Positions 1-10,300 of a stretch of 46,244 nucleotides of DNA are shown here, piece after piece. The first letter of the stretch is position 1. Each line of letters begins with the position of its first letter. The notes under the pieces were generated by a model. It was not told the DNA's origin and ran no database searches. It worked only from the letters and a program-made list of their open reading frames with translations. Source of the DNA: an uncultured Prevotellaceae bacterium. Lineage in GTDB: Bacteria; Bacteroidota; Bacteroidia; Bacteroidales; Bacteroidaceae. The translations under genes were made by a program, and so were the position numbers. The stretch spans positions 1 through 46,244 of the forward strand of contig CAMVUB010000019.1 of NCBI GenBank assembly GCA_947170495.1, read 5' to 3'.

Positions 1-20
1 GCTACCGCCTGTGGTTTCTA

Positions 21-647
21 TCACTCGTCGTAACCGCTGTAGCGTTTTGCTCCGGCGGGGGCGTTCGGCTCACCAATGCCGATGACTTCATAGCCGTTAC
101 CATTGGTGTTGAAGTTTTTCAGCTTCTCCTCGATGGCTGCCGCCTGCTCGGCATTGGCCTTGACGAGCGTGCCGGAATAGCCGGCATTGGTCATCGTCAA
201 CTTTTCGGGAGCGCAGGTCAGTTGGGTGCTGGCGACATCGGTCGTTTGGCTGCCAAAGCTGCCGCCGTCAGCGCGCGTCAGTGCTTTGGTCTCGCCCGTG
301 GCGGGATTGGCTATCTGTACGCGACCGTTAGGGAGCAGTTGCCATGCGAAGCCGGCATCTTCGGGACCGCCATAGACGGCCACGGGCTCGTCGCTGCTGT
401 CGTCGAACACGCCCAAGTAGATGCAGCCAGTGTGGTCGGCATCGGCCTTCACGGCCAGCAAAGCGCGCGTGAAGGGCTGGCCAGTCTCAGTGACGTCGGC
501 ATATTCAAACTCATTCCACCACAGACCGACAAGGTCCTGCTCCGAGAGCTTCGCGGTGTTGGAGGGGGTGGCCTCATCCTTCGAGCAGCCCGTCATGCAA
601 AGCAGGAGTGCTGCGGCTGCGAGTATTGAAAATAATTGTGCTTTCAT
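21..647 (-). CDS. Putative lipoprotein, 208 aa, last gene of the giant surface-protein operon
   Basis: The product starts with a short hydrophobic signal and a lipobox (Leu-Leu-Leu-Cys-Met-Thr-Gly-Cys) followed by Ser-Lys-Asp-Glu, as expected for a lipid-anchored envelope protein. The mature part has a Gly-Leu-Trp-Trp segment near residue 42 and a series of short hydrophobic strands, which suggests a small beta-rich, lipocalin-like fold; that fold is an inference. No catalytic motif is visible. The start lies only 11 bp after the stop of the 1909-aa surface protein, so the two are almost certainly co-transcribed. It may be an accessory lipoprotein for display of the large proteins. I do not recognise a named family. 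Confidence 0.75.
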   Translation of the reverse strand: MKAQLFSILAAAALLLCMTGCSKDEATPSNTAKLSEQDLVGLWWNEFEYADVTETGQPFTRALLAVKADADHTGCIYLGVFDDSSDEPVAVYGGPEDAGFAWQLLPNGRVQIANPATGETKALTRADGGSFGSQTTDVASTQLTCAPEKLTMTNAGYSGTLVKANAEQAAAIEEKLKNFNTNGNGYEVIGIGEPNAPAGAKRYSGYDE

Positions 648-658
648 ATACTTTTTGA

Positions 659-3600
659 TTACTTAATCGCGACCTTTACACCATTATATATATACACACC
701 TGCGCGCGAGGGCTTGCCGTCAAGTTTGCGACCGTCTATGGTGTACCATGACCCCTCTCCGACTCTCCCCGTGGGGGCGAGAGTTTCGATTCCGGTAGTC
801 TCCCCGTCGAAGATGATGATCCTCTTGGCGTAGGCCGCGCCTGACTTACCTTCCACGCGCATGATCCAGCGGAAGGCGCCGACGCTGATCGTGCCGTTGT
901 TGCCGAGGCTTAGTTCGCCGTTGATGTTCATGTAGTAGAACGGGTCTTGGGCGGTGGCCGTCGTCGGCTCGTAGGTGCCGTAGAGGGTGTAGGTGTCCTC
1001 CATCGTCTGCATGGAGGCCAGCATGCCCGTGTTCTTCGCCTTCAGCACGGCGTTCGTGGTGGTGAACGCGTAGTCGGTCACGGCCTCTTTGGGCTTATAG
1101 ACATACGGCATATTGGCGTGCAGCACGTCGCCGGCCTGCATCGGTTTCACGAACATCCATATAGCATCGGTCGCCTCCTGACTGGCGTCGGGCGAATTGG
1201 CGACCATGTTTATCTTGTAGAACGTAAACTTCTGCGTGTCGGCAGCCGTGATGGTGTAGTCGAACGGCAGGAACCATGCCTGATACTTGCCCACGCGCTC
1301 CTCGCCCAATGTCTTCAGGTAGGTGGCGGACAGGGTTTCTGTATCTTCTGTCTTTGTGTAGGTGTCGCCATCCCTGAGTGTGACGTCAATCTTGTAGGAG
1401 CCGGTCACCTGGAACGTAATACTCATGGAACCGCCGTAACTGCCCATGCCGGTGATGACGAGCGTTTTTTCGCCCTTTGTGTCGATGACGATGGGTAGCG
1501 ATGTGACCGCTGTGCCGTTCAGTGCTGCCGTGTAGTCGTCAGACAGGTGGAGTTCTCTGCTGCCGTTGGGAGCTGTCACGATGGGGGTGATGCTGATGTG
1601 TCCTGACGATAAATCGTAGGACGCGTCTATGCCGGTGACGGTGCAGACGTTCTGATGATATGCCGAAATGCCGTTAATGGTTACTGCCTTCTCACGGATT
1701 TCATTGGCAGAGATATTATAGAGCCTCGTGGCACCTCCCTTGCTGCTGGCATTTCTGGGCGAACCTATTTGCGGTGTCACGTAGTAACAGTCGGTGACAG
1801 TGCCGCTGCCGGCCAGCAAGCCCATTGGGTGCATGGAGGTGATGCTGGTGTAGGTTCCCTTCTCTAAGCAGTTCACGAGCACTGGTGCAGCGCTGTCGCT
1901 CCAGCCCCAGATGCATCCGATGTTGCTGCGGCTGCCACCGTTGCCAACGACTGTGCCGGCAAAGACACAGCTGCTGATGGTGGTGCTTGAGGTCAGGCCG
2001 TGACCGATGATGCCGCCGGCATAGTCCTTGCCGATATTGAGCGTGGCGATGACGGTGCAGCCCTCAATGCGGTTGGTGCCGGCAGCATAGCCCACGAGAC
2101 CTGACGTGTGGCTCTGGTTAGAGCTGATGGTACCCGCCACAGTGAGGTTCTTGATGGTGGCGCCGTTGATGTAGCAAAAGAGGGCGGTGCCCGGATTATC
2201 ATTGTCGCTAATCGTGGCGGTGATGGTGTGCTCGTCACCGTCGAAGGTGCCGCTGAAGGCGTTCTGCTGCGTGCCGCCCGAAACGACGCCCATCTTATGC
2301 GTGACGCTGATGTCATCGGTCAGTTTCATGAACTTGCCACTGTAGCTGTTGCCACCACTGACATCTACACAGAGGGCGACCCATTCGTCAGCATTGCGGA
2401 TCAGGTAGGGCTCTTCCTCCGTGCCTGCGCCGCTGAAGGTCGGCATGTTGAAGGGTAGAATCTTCTTTCCGCCGATGTTGCTGGCCGTGGCCATGATTGC
2501 CGTACCCTCAATGACGAACTTCTTGCCCTCAGCGAAGGTGATGCTCTCAAGCGTGCTGCCACCATTATTCTTCAAACCATTGTTATAGACGAAGTCGCTG
2601 GGGGAGCTCCAGCCGAGCGTCAGCGTGCCGCTGTTGTAATAGTGGTTACCCGTCTCTTCTGAATATTCAAAGCCGGGACCAATGCCGGGAGCTTGATTGC
2701 CCGTTGCTGTTACCTGACCGCCGTTGATGGTGATCGCGCCGCAGACACCATAATTGCCGTTTTCTCCATCTGAACCTCCGCCGATGCCGGCGGCGACTTC
2801 GCCGCCTGTAGCGTTGACGACACCGCCGTTGATGGTGATGACACCGCCGTTGCTGTTATTCGAGTCGCCACCGATACCAGCTGCACGGCGTCCACCCTTG
2901 ACATTGATGACACCGCCGTTGATGGTCAGTGTACCCACGCTGTAAGCACCGATGCCTGCCTTCCAATAGTCACTGTTGTCAATCGTCAGCGCTCCAGGGC
3001 CTTCGATGGTCAGGTCGGCATTGTTGCTGCTGCTCAGTTCGATGCCTTTGGGCGCTGTGAGCGTGGTGCCTTCGCCAAGGATGAGAATCACTTTGCCCTT
3101 GACGGTGATACGCGATGCGATGGTAACATCCTCATTCACTTTATACGTCAGGTTCTCTTCCAGCACCGTCGTTTCGCTGGTGACGGGTATCAAGTCTAAC
3201 ACCGTGAAAGTGAATGACCATGCACCTGTGCAGGTGCCCTGTCCTGTAAGGGTCACCGTGTACTCACCTTTCTCCATAACAGGATTGGGGTTGATGGCAT
3301 AGGTGTAGTCGGTACCTTCTGTGAGCGTTGCGCCATAAGGAGCCGAAACGGCGGGTATGATGACGCTGATCTCCTCACCTGTATATCTATAATATTTTCG
3401 TGGCGTAGTCACAGTGCAGGGTAAATAGTAACTGTTGCCATCGACCAACGTCTGCTGCTTCGAGATGATACCATCAGGAGCTGCGGCATAGGCCTGCGTG
3501 CCCTGTGCGTCGCCCATTGCCACGGTATAGTAACACCCTGTGCCTGCGCCACCGCCACGTATGAAGGTGGCTCCGTCATTGATGGACGTCTCACCTTCCC

Positions 3601-6388
3601 CTGCGGCAATCGCGGGATTGGGAGCAAAGATAGAATTGGTGATGACAACTCTCTGACTGTTATGCCAACCGACGAAACCTGCACACGACGTGGTACCGTT
3701 GGTGGTGAAGAAGCGTCCGTCGAAAACGCAGTCCGCAATGTTCACCGCGCTGGTCGTGGTGAATCCGTACATCTGTATGGGTTGTGGCATAGCGACGAGG
3801 CCTCCGTGTGTGCCGTCACCCTCCTTGCTACTATGGATGACGATGCCGACGCGGCAGTTGGTAATATTTATCGTGCCGTTACACCATCCGACAATTCCTG
3901 TGGCATACTTCTGTGAGGTGTAGATGTCGCCCGCTACCTTGAGATTCTTGAAGGTAGCATTGTATGCAAAGCGGAACGGAGCGCAGTATTCTTCGTTGAA
4001 CGGGCTCTCGGGCGAGCCTTTGGTGAAGGTCAGCGTGTAGTGGTCCCTGTTGCCATCGAAAGTTCCTGAGAATTTGTTTACACTTGTGCCCACCATCGTC
4101 GAGACACTGATGTCGGCACCCAGTTTGAGGTATTTGCCGCTATAGTTGATGCCTTTGTTAACATTCTCAGCAAACAAGTCCCACACTTCGGTGGAGGTAA
4201 TCAGGATGGGGTCTGCTGCGGAATCGCCGGAACCGGTGCTGCCGGTTGTGGCAGACTCTATGGTAACAGCGTATGATTGAGTCTGACTGACATCAATCGT
4301 GAAGGAATACTGTCCCAATGCGGTTCCTGCTTCTACGCCATTGATCTTTACACTGGTGACTTTCCGCCCTAAGTCTTTGTAGGACAAATTGAAATTCACA
4401 GTGCCTTTATTTGCATAATAATAAGCATTGTCGTAGAAAGCGGCTGAGGACGTGTTGATGTCACAATTCACACCTGACGGGACGTCAAAAGTGACGGGAT
4501 AGCCCTGTATGTTATAATAATCTTCTTGTGCCGTGGCACCATTGTAAATAATATTGTTGAAATAGCAATTGCTGAATAGGGCGTATCTTTGTATGTTACC
4601 GAACATCGCATAGGAAGTACGCCCTTGTGGAACCCAGTCATACTCTTCATGCCCGGTATTTTCCGTGACGGAACCATTGAGGAAAAGACAATTCTTGAGA
4701 TGCAGTTCGCTGTAGCTAGAGATAACTCCCGATTGCTCGTAATCGCCTTCCGCGCTACCGATGAAGCCGCCGGTGAAATTGGCTCCCTGGACAGTAGCGC
4801 CGTCAAGGATAACGTTTTCGAACCAAAGTTCTCCATGCACACGACCCGCAACGCCACCGGTATAGTCATGGCCGGTCACATTGGCGTTCTTCACAACGAA
4901 GTTCCTGATATAATTGCTGCCTGGGTAGTCATCAAACAAATCGCGAATCAATCCTTCCACATAACCGAAGAGTCCGTTGAAATCTCCAGAGGGGTTATTG
5001 ACCGTCAGGTTGCTGATGATGTGGTTGTTACCGTTGAAATTACCTTTGAACGGATGGTTATTTGTGCCGATGGGCATCCAGTTCTGCCCGCTCAAATCCA
5101 GGTCACGTGTCAGGCTGAAGTGTTTGCCCAAATAGTCCGTCTCGCCAGAGTTCACCTTGCTGGCAATCTGGGCGAGCTTGGATGCATCGTCAATGATGTA
5201 GGGGTCGCCCTGGCTGCCTGCGCCATGTATAGGCAGTAACGCCACGCTTTCATTGCCCGCTGCGCCGCCGCTGCCGCCGTCATGCCAGGCGTTGCCTTTC
5301 TCCCAACCAGCGTCATCCGTATAGTCGCTGGCAGAAGGTCTGAGGCCACCCCCTTGGATATCCGCATATTTCGGGTTGGTCAACTCAATAGAAGTGCCCT
5401 CGGGAGCCGATGTGCTATCACCGTTGGTACCGCCTTTACCGCCTTTCGCTCCTGCATGATAGTAGCCATTTGCTGTTCCAGAGTAGACCACCCAGGCAAC
5501 GTTACCAGCGGCACCGCCGCCGCCACCGCCGCCGCCGGGACCACCGGTGCCGATGTTGCTGGCAGCACCGCCGAAGCCGCCGGCGCCGCCGCCACCGCCA
5601 CCAGATGCCATATATACATCCGAGCCAGGGTGCTGCGAAGCGGTGAGACCCCTATCGCCACCAGTGCCGTTTGAGCCTGCTGAGCCACCAGTGGCAACCA
5701 GCGTGACAGAGGACAGAATCTCATAGAACGATCCCATATTGTCAGCGGTACCACCGGTACTGCCGGCACTTCCATCCACGCCATATTGTGTGGTCTCCTG
5801 TCCGTAAGACCCGTTGCGTTGGCCGCCGGTGCCACCATTGCCGCCATTCGCGCCGCGTGTGCCGATGCCGGCACCGCCACCGCCACCGCCATGGCCTCCG
5901 TTACCACCTGAGCCGCCAAGGATCGTTTTGTCACTATCAAGAAATGCATCATTCCCGTTGCCGCCATTGCCGCCGTTGGCAGCATTGCCGCCCATGGCAT
6001 TCACCGTGCCACCGCCGAAGAGGTAGAGGGTGTTGCACGCTGCCAACTCGATGCCGGCACCTGCGCCCGTCTGTCCGTTGGCATTGGCACCGATGCAGGT
6101 GAGGGTCACGCCCTGAGGCACATAGAGATACACCGTGCCCTGGATGGTCAGGCCGCTACCGCCAGCATTGCTGTTGGTGAAACGGAGGTCGCCACCGGCG
6201 TAACAGTACGTCGTGCTACCTGCACTACCCAGCGTCTGCCCCGTCGTGGAGCCTGCATTAATGGCCGTCCATTTGTCCGAGGTGGTCCCCGTCTTTTGAT
6301 AGACCTCCTCCCAACTGGTTTGCGCCCACGTTCCCTGCGCGATCGCGCAGAGCAGGGCAAGCATTAATACAATCTTGTGTCTCATCAT
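659..6388 (-). CDS. Large secreted surface protein, 1909 aa, with Gly-rich region, GLUG-like repeats and C-terminal sorting-type tail
   Basis: A signal peptide (residues 1-22, ending Ala-Gln) is followed by a very Gly/Asn-rich region at about 125-380. GLUG-like units (F-x-G-x-F-[DN]-G-N-x-H-x-I/L) occur near residues 443, 772 and 1380. A parallel-beta-helix-like stretch near 1155-1230 repeats 'TINGG' and 'GIGG'. The last 30 residues carry Trp-Tyr-Thr-Ile-Asp-Gly-Arg and Gly-Val-Tyr-Ile-Tyr-Asn-Gly, ending in Val-Ala-Ile-Lys, the same tail as three other proteins here. This suggests export by a type IX-like route (inference). It is the third gene of a four-gene minus-strand operon, 81 bp after the 266-aa lipoprotein. 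A role in adhesion or glycan contact is plausible, but no enzymatic motif is visible. The start is the first of two adjacent Met codons before the signal peptide. Confidence 0.85.
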   Translation of the reverse strand: MMRHKIVLMLALLCAIAQGTWAQTSWEEVYQKTGTTSDKWTAINAGSTTGQTLGSAGSTTYCYAGGDLRFTNSNAGGSGLTIQGTVYLYVPQGVTLTCIGANANGQTGAGAGIELAACNTLYLFGGGTVNAMGGNAANGGNGGNGNDAFLDSDKTILGGSGGNGGHGGGGGGAGIGTRGANGGNGGTGGQRNGSYGQETTQYGVDGSAGSTGGTADNMGSFYEILSSVTLVATGGSAGSNGTGGDRGLTASQHPGSDVYMASGGGGGGAGGFGGAASNIGTGGPGGGGGGGGAAGNVAWVVYSGTANGYYHAGAKGGKGGTNGDSTSAPEGTSIELTNPKYADIQGGGLRPSASDYTDDAGWEKGNAWHDGGSGGAAGNESVALLPIHGAGSQGDPYIIDDASKLAQIASKVNSGETDYLGKHFSLTRDLDLSGQNWMPIGTNNHPFKGNFNGNNHIISNLTVNNPSGDFNGLFGYVEGLIRDLFDDYPGSNYIRNFVVKNANVTGHDYTGGVAGRVHGELWFENVILDGATVQGANFTGGFIGSAEGDYEQSGVISSYSELHLKNCLFLNGSVTENTGHEEYDWVPQGRTSYAMFGNIQRYALFSNCYFNNIIYNGATAQEDYYNIQGYPVTFDVPSGVNCDINTSSAAFYDNAYYYANKGTVNFNLSYKDLGRKVTSVKINGVEAGTALGQYSFTIDVSQTQSYAVTIESATTGSTGSGDSAADPILITSTEVWDLFAENVNKGINYSGKYLKLGADISVSTMVGTSVNKFSGTFDGNRDHYTLTFTKGSPESPFNEEYCAPFRFAYNATFKNLKVAGDIYTSQKYATGIVGWCNGTINITNCRVGIVIHSSKEGDGTHGGLVAMPQPIQMYGFTTTSAVNIADCVFDGRFFTTNGTTSCAGFVGWHNSQRVVITNSIFAPNPAIAAGEGETSINDGATFIRGGGAGTGCYYTVAMGDAQGTQAYAAAPDGIISKQQTLVDGNSYYLPCTVTTPRKYYRYTGEEISVIIPAVSAPYGATLTEGTDYTYAINPNPVMEKGEYTVTLTGQGTCTGAWSFTFTVLDLIPVTSETTVLEENLTYKVNEDVTIASRITVKGKVILILGEGTTLTAPKGIELSSSNNADLTIEGPGALTIDNSDYWKAGIGAYSVGTLTINGGVINVKGGRRAAGIGGDSNNSNGGVITINGGVVNATGGEVAAGIGGGSDGENGNYGVCGAITINGGQVTATGNQAPGIGPGFEYSEETGNHYYNSGTLTLGWSSPSDFVYNNGLKNNGGSTLESITFAEGKKFVIEGTAIMATASNIGGKKILPFNMPTFSGAGTEEEPYLIRNADEWVALCVDVSGGNSYSGKFMKLTDDISVTHKMGVVSGGTQQNAFSGTFDGDEHTITATISDNDNPGTALFCYINGATIKNLTVAGTISSNQSHTSGLVGYAAGTNRIEGCTVIATLNIGKDYAGGIIGHGLTSSTTISSCVFAGTVVGNGGSRSNIGCIWGWSDSAAPVLVNCLEKGTYTSITSMHPMGLLAGSGTVTDCYYVTPQIGSPRNASSKGGATRLYNISANEIREKAVTINGISAYHQNVCTVTGIDASYDLSSGHISITPIVTAPNGSRELHLSDDYTAALNGTAVTSLPIVIDTKGEKTLVITGMGSYGGSMSITFQVTGSYKIDVTLRDGDTYTKTEDTETLSATYLKTLGEERVGKYQAWFLPFDYTITAADTQKFTFYKINMVANSPDASQEATDAIWMFVKPMQAGDVLHANMPYVYKPKEAVTDYAFTTTNAVLKAKNTGMLASMQTMEDTYTLYGTYEPTTATAQDPFYYMNINGELSLGNNGTISVGAFRWIMRVEGKSGAAYAKRIIIFDGETTGIETLAPTGRVGEGSWYTIDGRKLDGKPSRAGVYIYNGVKVAIK

Positions 6389-6469
6389 GTTATCGTGTTA
6401 TTTGTTATTTTTTCCTTTTGTTTCGTTGTAGCCAGTGTGGGAGTCGCACCCACACTGGCTTGTGCGCTA

Positions 6470-7270
6470 TTACAGTTTCACAGCGTCGGGGATGGTAAAC
6501 AGCAGTCCACTGATGGCATCATAGTACTTCAGCGTCACCGTTTCGCCGGGGTTACGGCCATAGATGACCAGCCGTGTACTGCCGAGCTCCGAGAGCGTGA
6601 CGTGGCCGCGGCACTCGTTGCCCACGAAGGCTCCGAGGAGGTTGCCCTCGATGGGTGTGATGTCGGCAAGCATGAGGTATTGCTCTGCAACGACGGTCTT
6701 CGTCACGGGGTACTTGGCGGAGCCGAGTGTGAAGGGTGGGATGAAGTCCTCATCGGTGCCGATGCTGACATCAGAACTCAGGTCGATGTCTTCGGAGAGC
6801 GTGAAGACCTGATTCAGCTTCTTGCAGTAGTAGCTGAGCGAGATCTTCACCGTGCCGGTCTCATTGCCATAGACCGCCATCACGAACATATTGCTGAGCG
6901 CCTCTTCGTCGCCGACGATGATGGCGGGATGCGATGCCATCCCGCGCAGCTCGCCGTTCACGAAGACAGCCATCATGTCATCTTTGGAGAGATAGGGTTG
7001 CAGCGCCTCCTCGATGGTGACATTCAGCGTGGTCCAGTTCTCATAGGTGCTGACGTCAGCCTCTGACCAGTTGGGGCGCTCCTGGTTGTAGCTCCAGTCC
7101 ATCTGCCACACGGGCGGCTCCTCCTGCGGGGTTGTGACATAGGTCAGCTTCTGGCCATTGCCGTTGCCGTTGTCGTTGCCATTGCCTTCGCCTGCGTTCT
7201 CATCGTCGCTGGTGCAAGCCCCCCACACGAGGCTTGCCAGCAACAGGAACATTATCTTTTTAGCTTTCAT
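6470..7270 (-). CDS. Lipoprotein, 266 aa, with two copies of a domain also found in the giant neighbour
   Basis: The N-terminus is a lipoprotein signal (Leu-Val-Trp-Gly-Ala-Cys), followed by an Asp/Glu and Gly-Asn rich linker. Two related domains follow. The first, near residue 95, reads 'AVFVNGELRGMAS' and continues to 'VYGNETGTVKISLSYY'. The second, near residue 205, reads 'GAFVGNECRGHVTL' and continues to 'VIYGRNPGETVTLKYYD'. A third relative occurs in the 3913-aa protein encoded just upstream ('GAFDNENVCHGYANIS', near residue 3460). The gene sits 58 bp after that giant gene and 81 bp before the 1909-aa gene. A shared domain in adjacent co-oriented genes suggests joint function, perhaps in assembly at the cell surface. 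Biochemical activity is unknown. Confidence 0.8.
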   Translation of the reverse strand: MKAKKIMFLLLASLVWGACTSDDENAGEGNGNDNGNGNGQKLTYVTTPQEEPPVWQMDWSYNQERPNWSEADVSTYENWTTLNVTIEEALQPYLSKDDMMAVFVNGELRGMASHPAIIVGDEEALSNMFVMAVYGNETGTVKISLSYYCKKLNQVFTLSEDIDLSSDVSIGTDEDFIPPFTLGSAKYPVTKTVVAEQYLMLADITPIEGNLLGAFVGNECRGHVTLSELGSTRLVIYGRNPGETVTLKYYDAISGLLFTIPDAVKL

Positions 7271-7316
7271 ATTTTTCGTTATTACGTTATTTCGTTATTA
7301 CGTTATTACGACATTT
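7271..7316 (-). repeat. Simple tandem repeat in the leader of the 266-aa lipoprotein gene
   Basis: Read on the coding strand, the bases just upstream of the ATG are an imperfect tandem array of 'AATAACGT' and 'AATAACGA' units. Similar A-rich arrays precede several other start codons in this window. They match the A-rich initiation regions of Bacteroidetes, and being tandem they could change length by slippage (inference). Confidence 0.55.
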
Positions 7317-7328
7317 TGAGGCTCCTCG

Positions 7329-10300
7329 TTACTTCACCATCACCTTCTTGCCGTTGAAGATATAGACGCCCTTGTGCGTGGGCTTCTGCTGTAGCTGCAG
7401 GCCGCCGATGGTGTACCACTTGCCATTCGCGCCGCTGTTGTCGGCGTGTACGAAGTTGATGGCAGTGGGCTCATCGGGACTGCCGATGACGGCATTGGTC
7501 TCGAAGGTCATGATTTCGTCGGTAGCAGCCACAATCTCGCCGTCGCGCTCGATGGCGAACCAAATGGGAGCCCCTCCTACGGCCCCCGAGGGGGCTTCGG
7601 TACTGCCGATACTCAGGAAGGAAATCTTGGACTCAGCTTCTGCCGTGTCCCCCTCGGGGGACGACAGGGGGGCCAGTCCCACCTCTTCGCCATTGCAGTA
7701 GGCTACGAGGATGTCACCGTCCTCGGGTTCGAAGCCCTCCACGACGGCTGATACGCTCATCGTGTTGCGCGAGCGTGCAGCGCTGCGTTTAGCGCCCTGC
7801 GCCTGGCTGTCGAGGAAGATGCTGCCGGGTTCGTAGTAGGGATAGGTGAACGAGGTCTCAGCAGCTCCCTTGTGCAGCAGCAGGTAACCCTCGCCGGGTT
7901 TCATGTACTGCAGGTTGCCGCGCCAGCGGCCGATGTTGCCCGTCTTGGTGAAGTAGGCAAACTCGGTGTGGCTCTTGATGACGTCGCCCGGCTCTGCCAA
8001 GTCGTAGTAGTCGCTCAGGGCTGTCTCCACAGGCAGGTTCACCACGGGCGTGTAACCGATGGCGTTCCAGCCTTGTTTCAGGTCGATGGTGCGCTCGTCC
8101 TTATCCTTGATGACGGTGCCGGAAACGGGGATGCGACAGGGCTTGTGGACGTTGATGGCGTAGGCCGTCTTCGACGAGATGGGGACATCCTTCGGGTCGT
8201 CGGAGGCGTACCATTTGTCGTCCTTGAAGTTCAGCGTAAGGCCGGTGCCCATCTCGATGAGGATGTCACCATGCTGCCAGGGTACGCTGGTGAGCAGGGT
8301 GTTCATCTTCTTCTCATCCTTGCTGCTGACATTGAACGATACCCAGTTCCAGCCTTCCTGCAGGTTGAAGTACTGCACGAAGTCCTTGCCGCCGTCGAAG
8401 CGCACGGGCGTGTCGGTGCCCAGGATGGCATCCTTCTCGAAGGTGATGGCCGGCGTGGTCTTCAGCACGATCTCGCGACCGGTGTTGTACTGCCACAGGC
8501 GGAAGGAGAGCGGGCGTCCGTTGTCCTGATTGTCGTAAACGGTCAGGAACAGGCCGGTCTCGCCGCCCTGTGCGTCGTGGCTGATGTTGGCATAGCCGTG
8601 GCAGACGTTCTCGTTGTCGAACGCCCCCACGATGTCGCGTGCATCGGTGTCGAGTTCACCAAAGAGATACACCTGTCCGCTGATGCTCATCGAGTTCTGC
8701 AGCAGGCTGCCATCAATGTCGTGTGCCCATACGGGCTGCTCGCCCTCGACGGTCAGGTTGAAGTAGAAGGGTTCCGTGATGCCATCCTCGTCGGTCAGAT
8801 ACAGGATCTCGTTGTAAGTGCCTACGTTCAGGTCCTTGCTGACCGTTGCCGTGACATAATCCGTTGCGAGCGGAGCAATCGCGTCGGTGCTCTTGTTGAG
8901 TGTGAGCCACTTGGGATAGTTCTCAATCTTGTAGGTGTGGGCAGATGAACTGCCGTTGTAGAACGTCAGTTCGGTGCTCTCGCCCGAGCCATACTTCACG
9001 GTGACATCAAGCTTATTTACCAGCCACTCCAGACTGTTGTTGAGCACATAGTAGCATGCTGTCTGCGGCGAAGCCATGGTGTTGCCGTTCTTGTCCTCGA
9101 TGTCGCGCACCGTCACATGGATATTGCGGTGGTGCAGCTTGGCGGCAGGCTCGTCGAGATCCACCAGCAGTTGGTTGCCCCGGCCGATGAAACCGAACTT
9201 CAGGTTCGTCACTTCCTCGTAAGGCACCACGGGCGCAGCGCTTTCAGCGTCGAAGCGCTTCAAGATGTCAGCTTCGTTGTCCACGAACAGGTAGTCGCGC
9301 ACGAGGACGTCTGTCGGCTCCTTCGTCAGCGGGTCGAGCTGATAGCGCGGCTCGCCCTTGTCGTCGAGATAGAGTTTCTTGCTGTAGGCGTAGGGCACCA
9401 GTTCGATACTGTTGTCCTTCTGGCGCTCCTGGCGGTCGAAGGCGAGGTAGGTCATCAGACCGGCCTCGTCGCCGTTGGGGCTCTTCGTGGTGTAGGTCTT
9501 GATGAGCGTCTCGGGCAGTGCCTGTGCGAAGAACAGCAGTTCATCGACATTACCCGTCAGGGCATCATCGCCGTCCACGACCTCCACGTCGCCATTCTCT
9601 TTCACCACGTCGTAGCGCGTGGCACCGATGAGCGGATAGCCGCCGCTGATGCCACCGAGGCTGTCGGCCTCGAAGGTCGTCTTCAGTTCCTTATCCATGT
9701 AGATATTGACCACGTTGTGGGCGCGGTTCACGGTCATGGCGAAGTTGTGCCACTTGCCGTCGCTCCAGTTGCCGGGCACTTCCTCGGCATAGCCATTGGA
9801 GCGGTACATCAGTTTGTCGCCCTCGAATCCGATGTGGAACAGGTTCAGGGCACCGTTGTCTTCCTTCAAGCCGCGACCGTTGCTCAGCAGGGCACCTCGT
9901 CCGTCGGCGTCGGTCTGGAACCAGAACATGAGGGTGTAGTCATGTTCGGCAGTGCGGTTCAGGGCGTTCTTGTCGAGCATCACACCCTTGTCCTCCTTCT
10001 TGAGTCTAAGCGATAGGCCACGTGGGATGGCCCATCCGGCCCCCATCAGTTTGGCGTTGGCGCCTTGTGTGCGGTCGGTCACGTAGTCGCCCGAGCCCTC
10101 GTTCATCGGGTAGTAATCCACGAGATCTTTCTCGTAGCCCGTGAGTCGGCGGTGGCCGTAGGTTGTGCCGATGAGTCCGCCGTCCATGGCGCTATACCAC
10201 AGGCGTGCTTCCATCATGCGGCCCTCGTAGTAGTGGCTCTGGTTGCGGTCGGTCTCGTTGGTGCGGCCGAAGATGAGCGGCCCCGTACCATTATATAATG

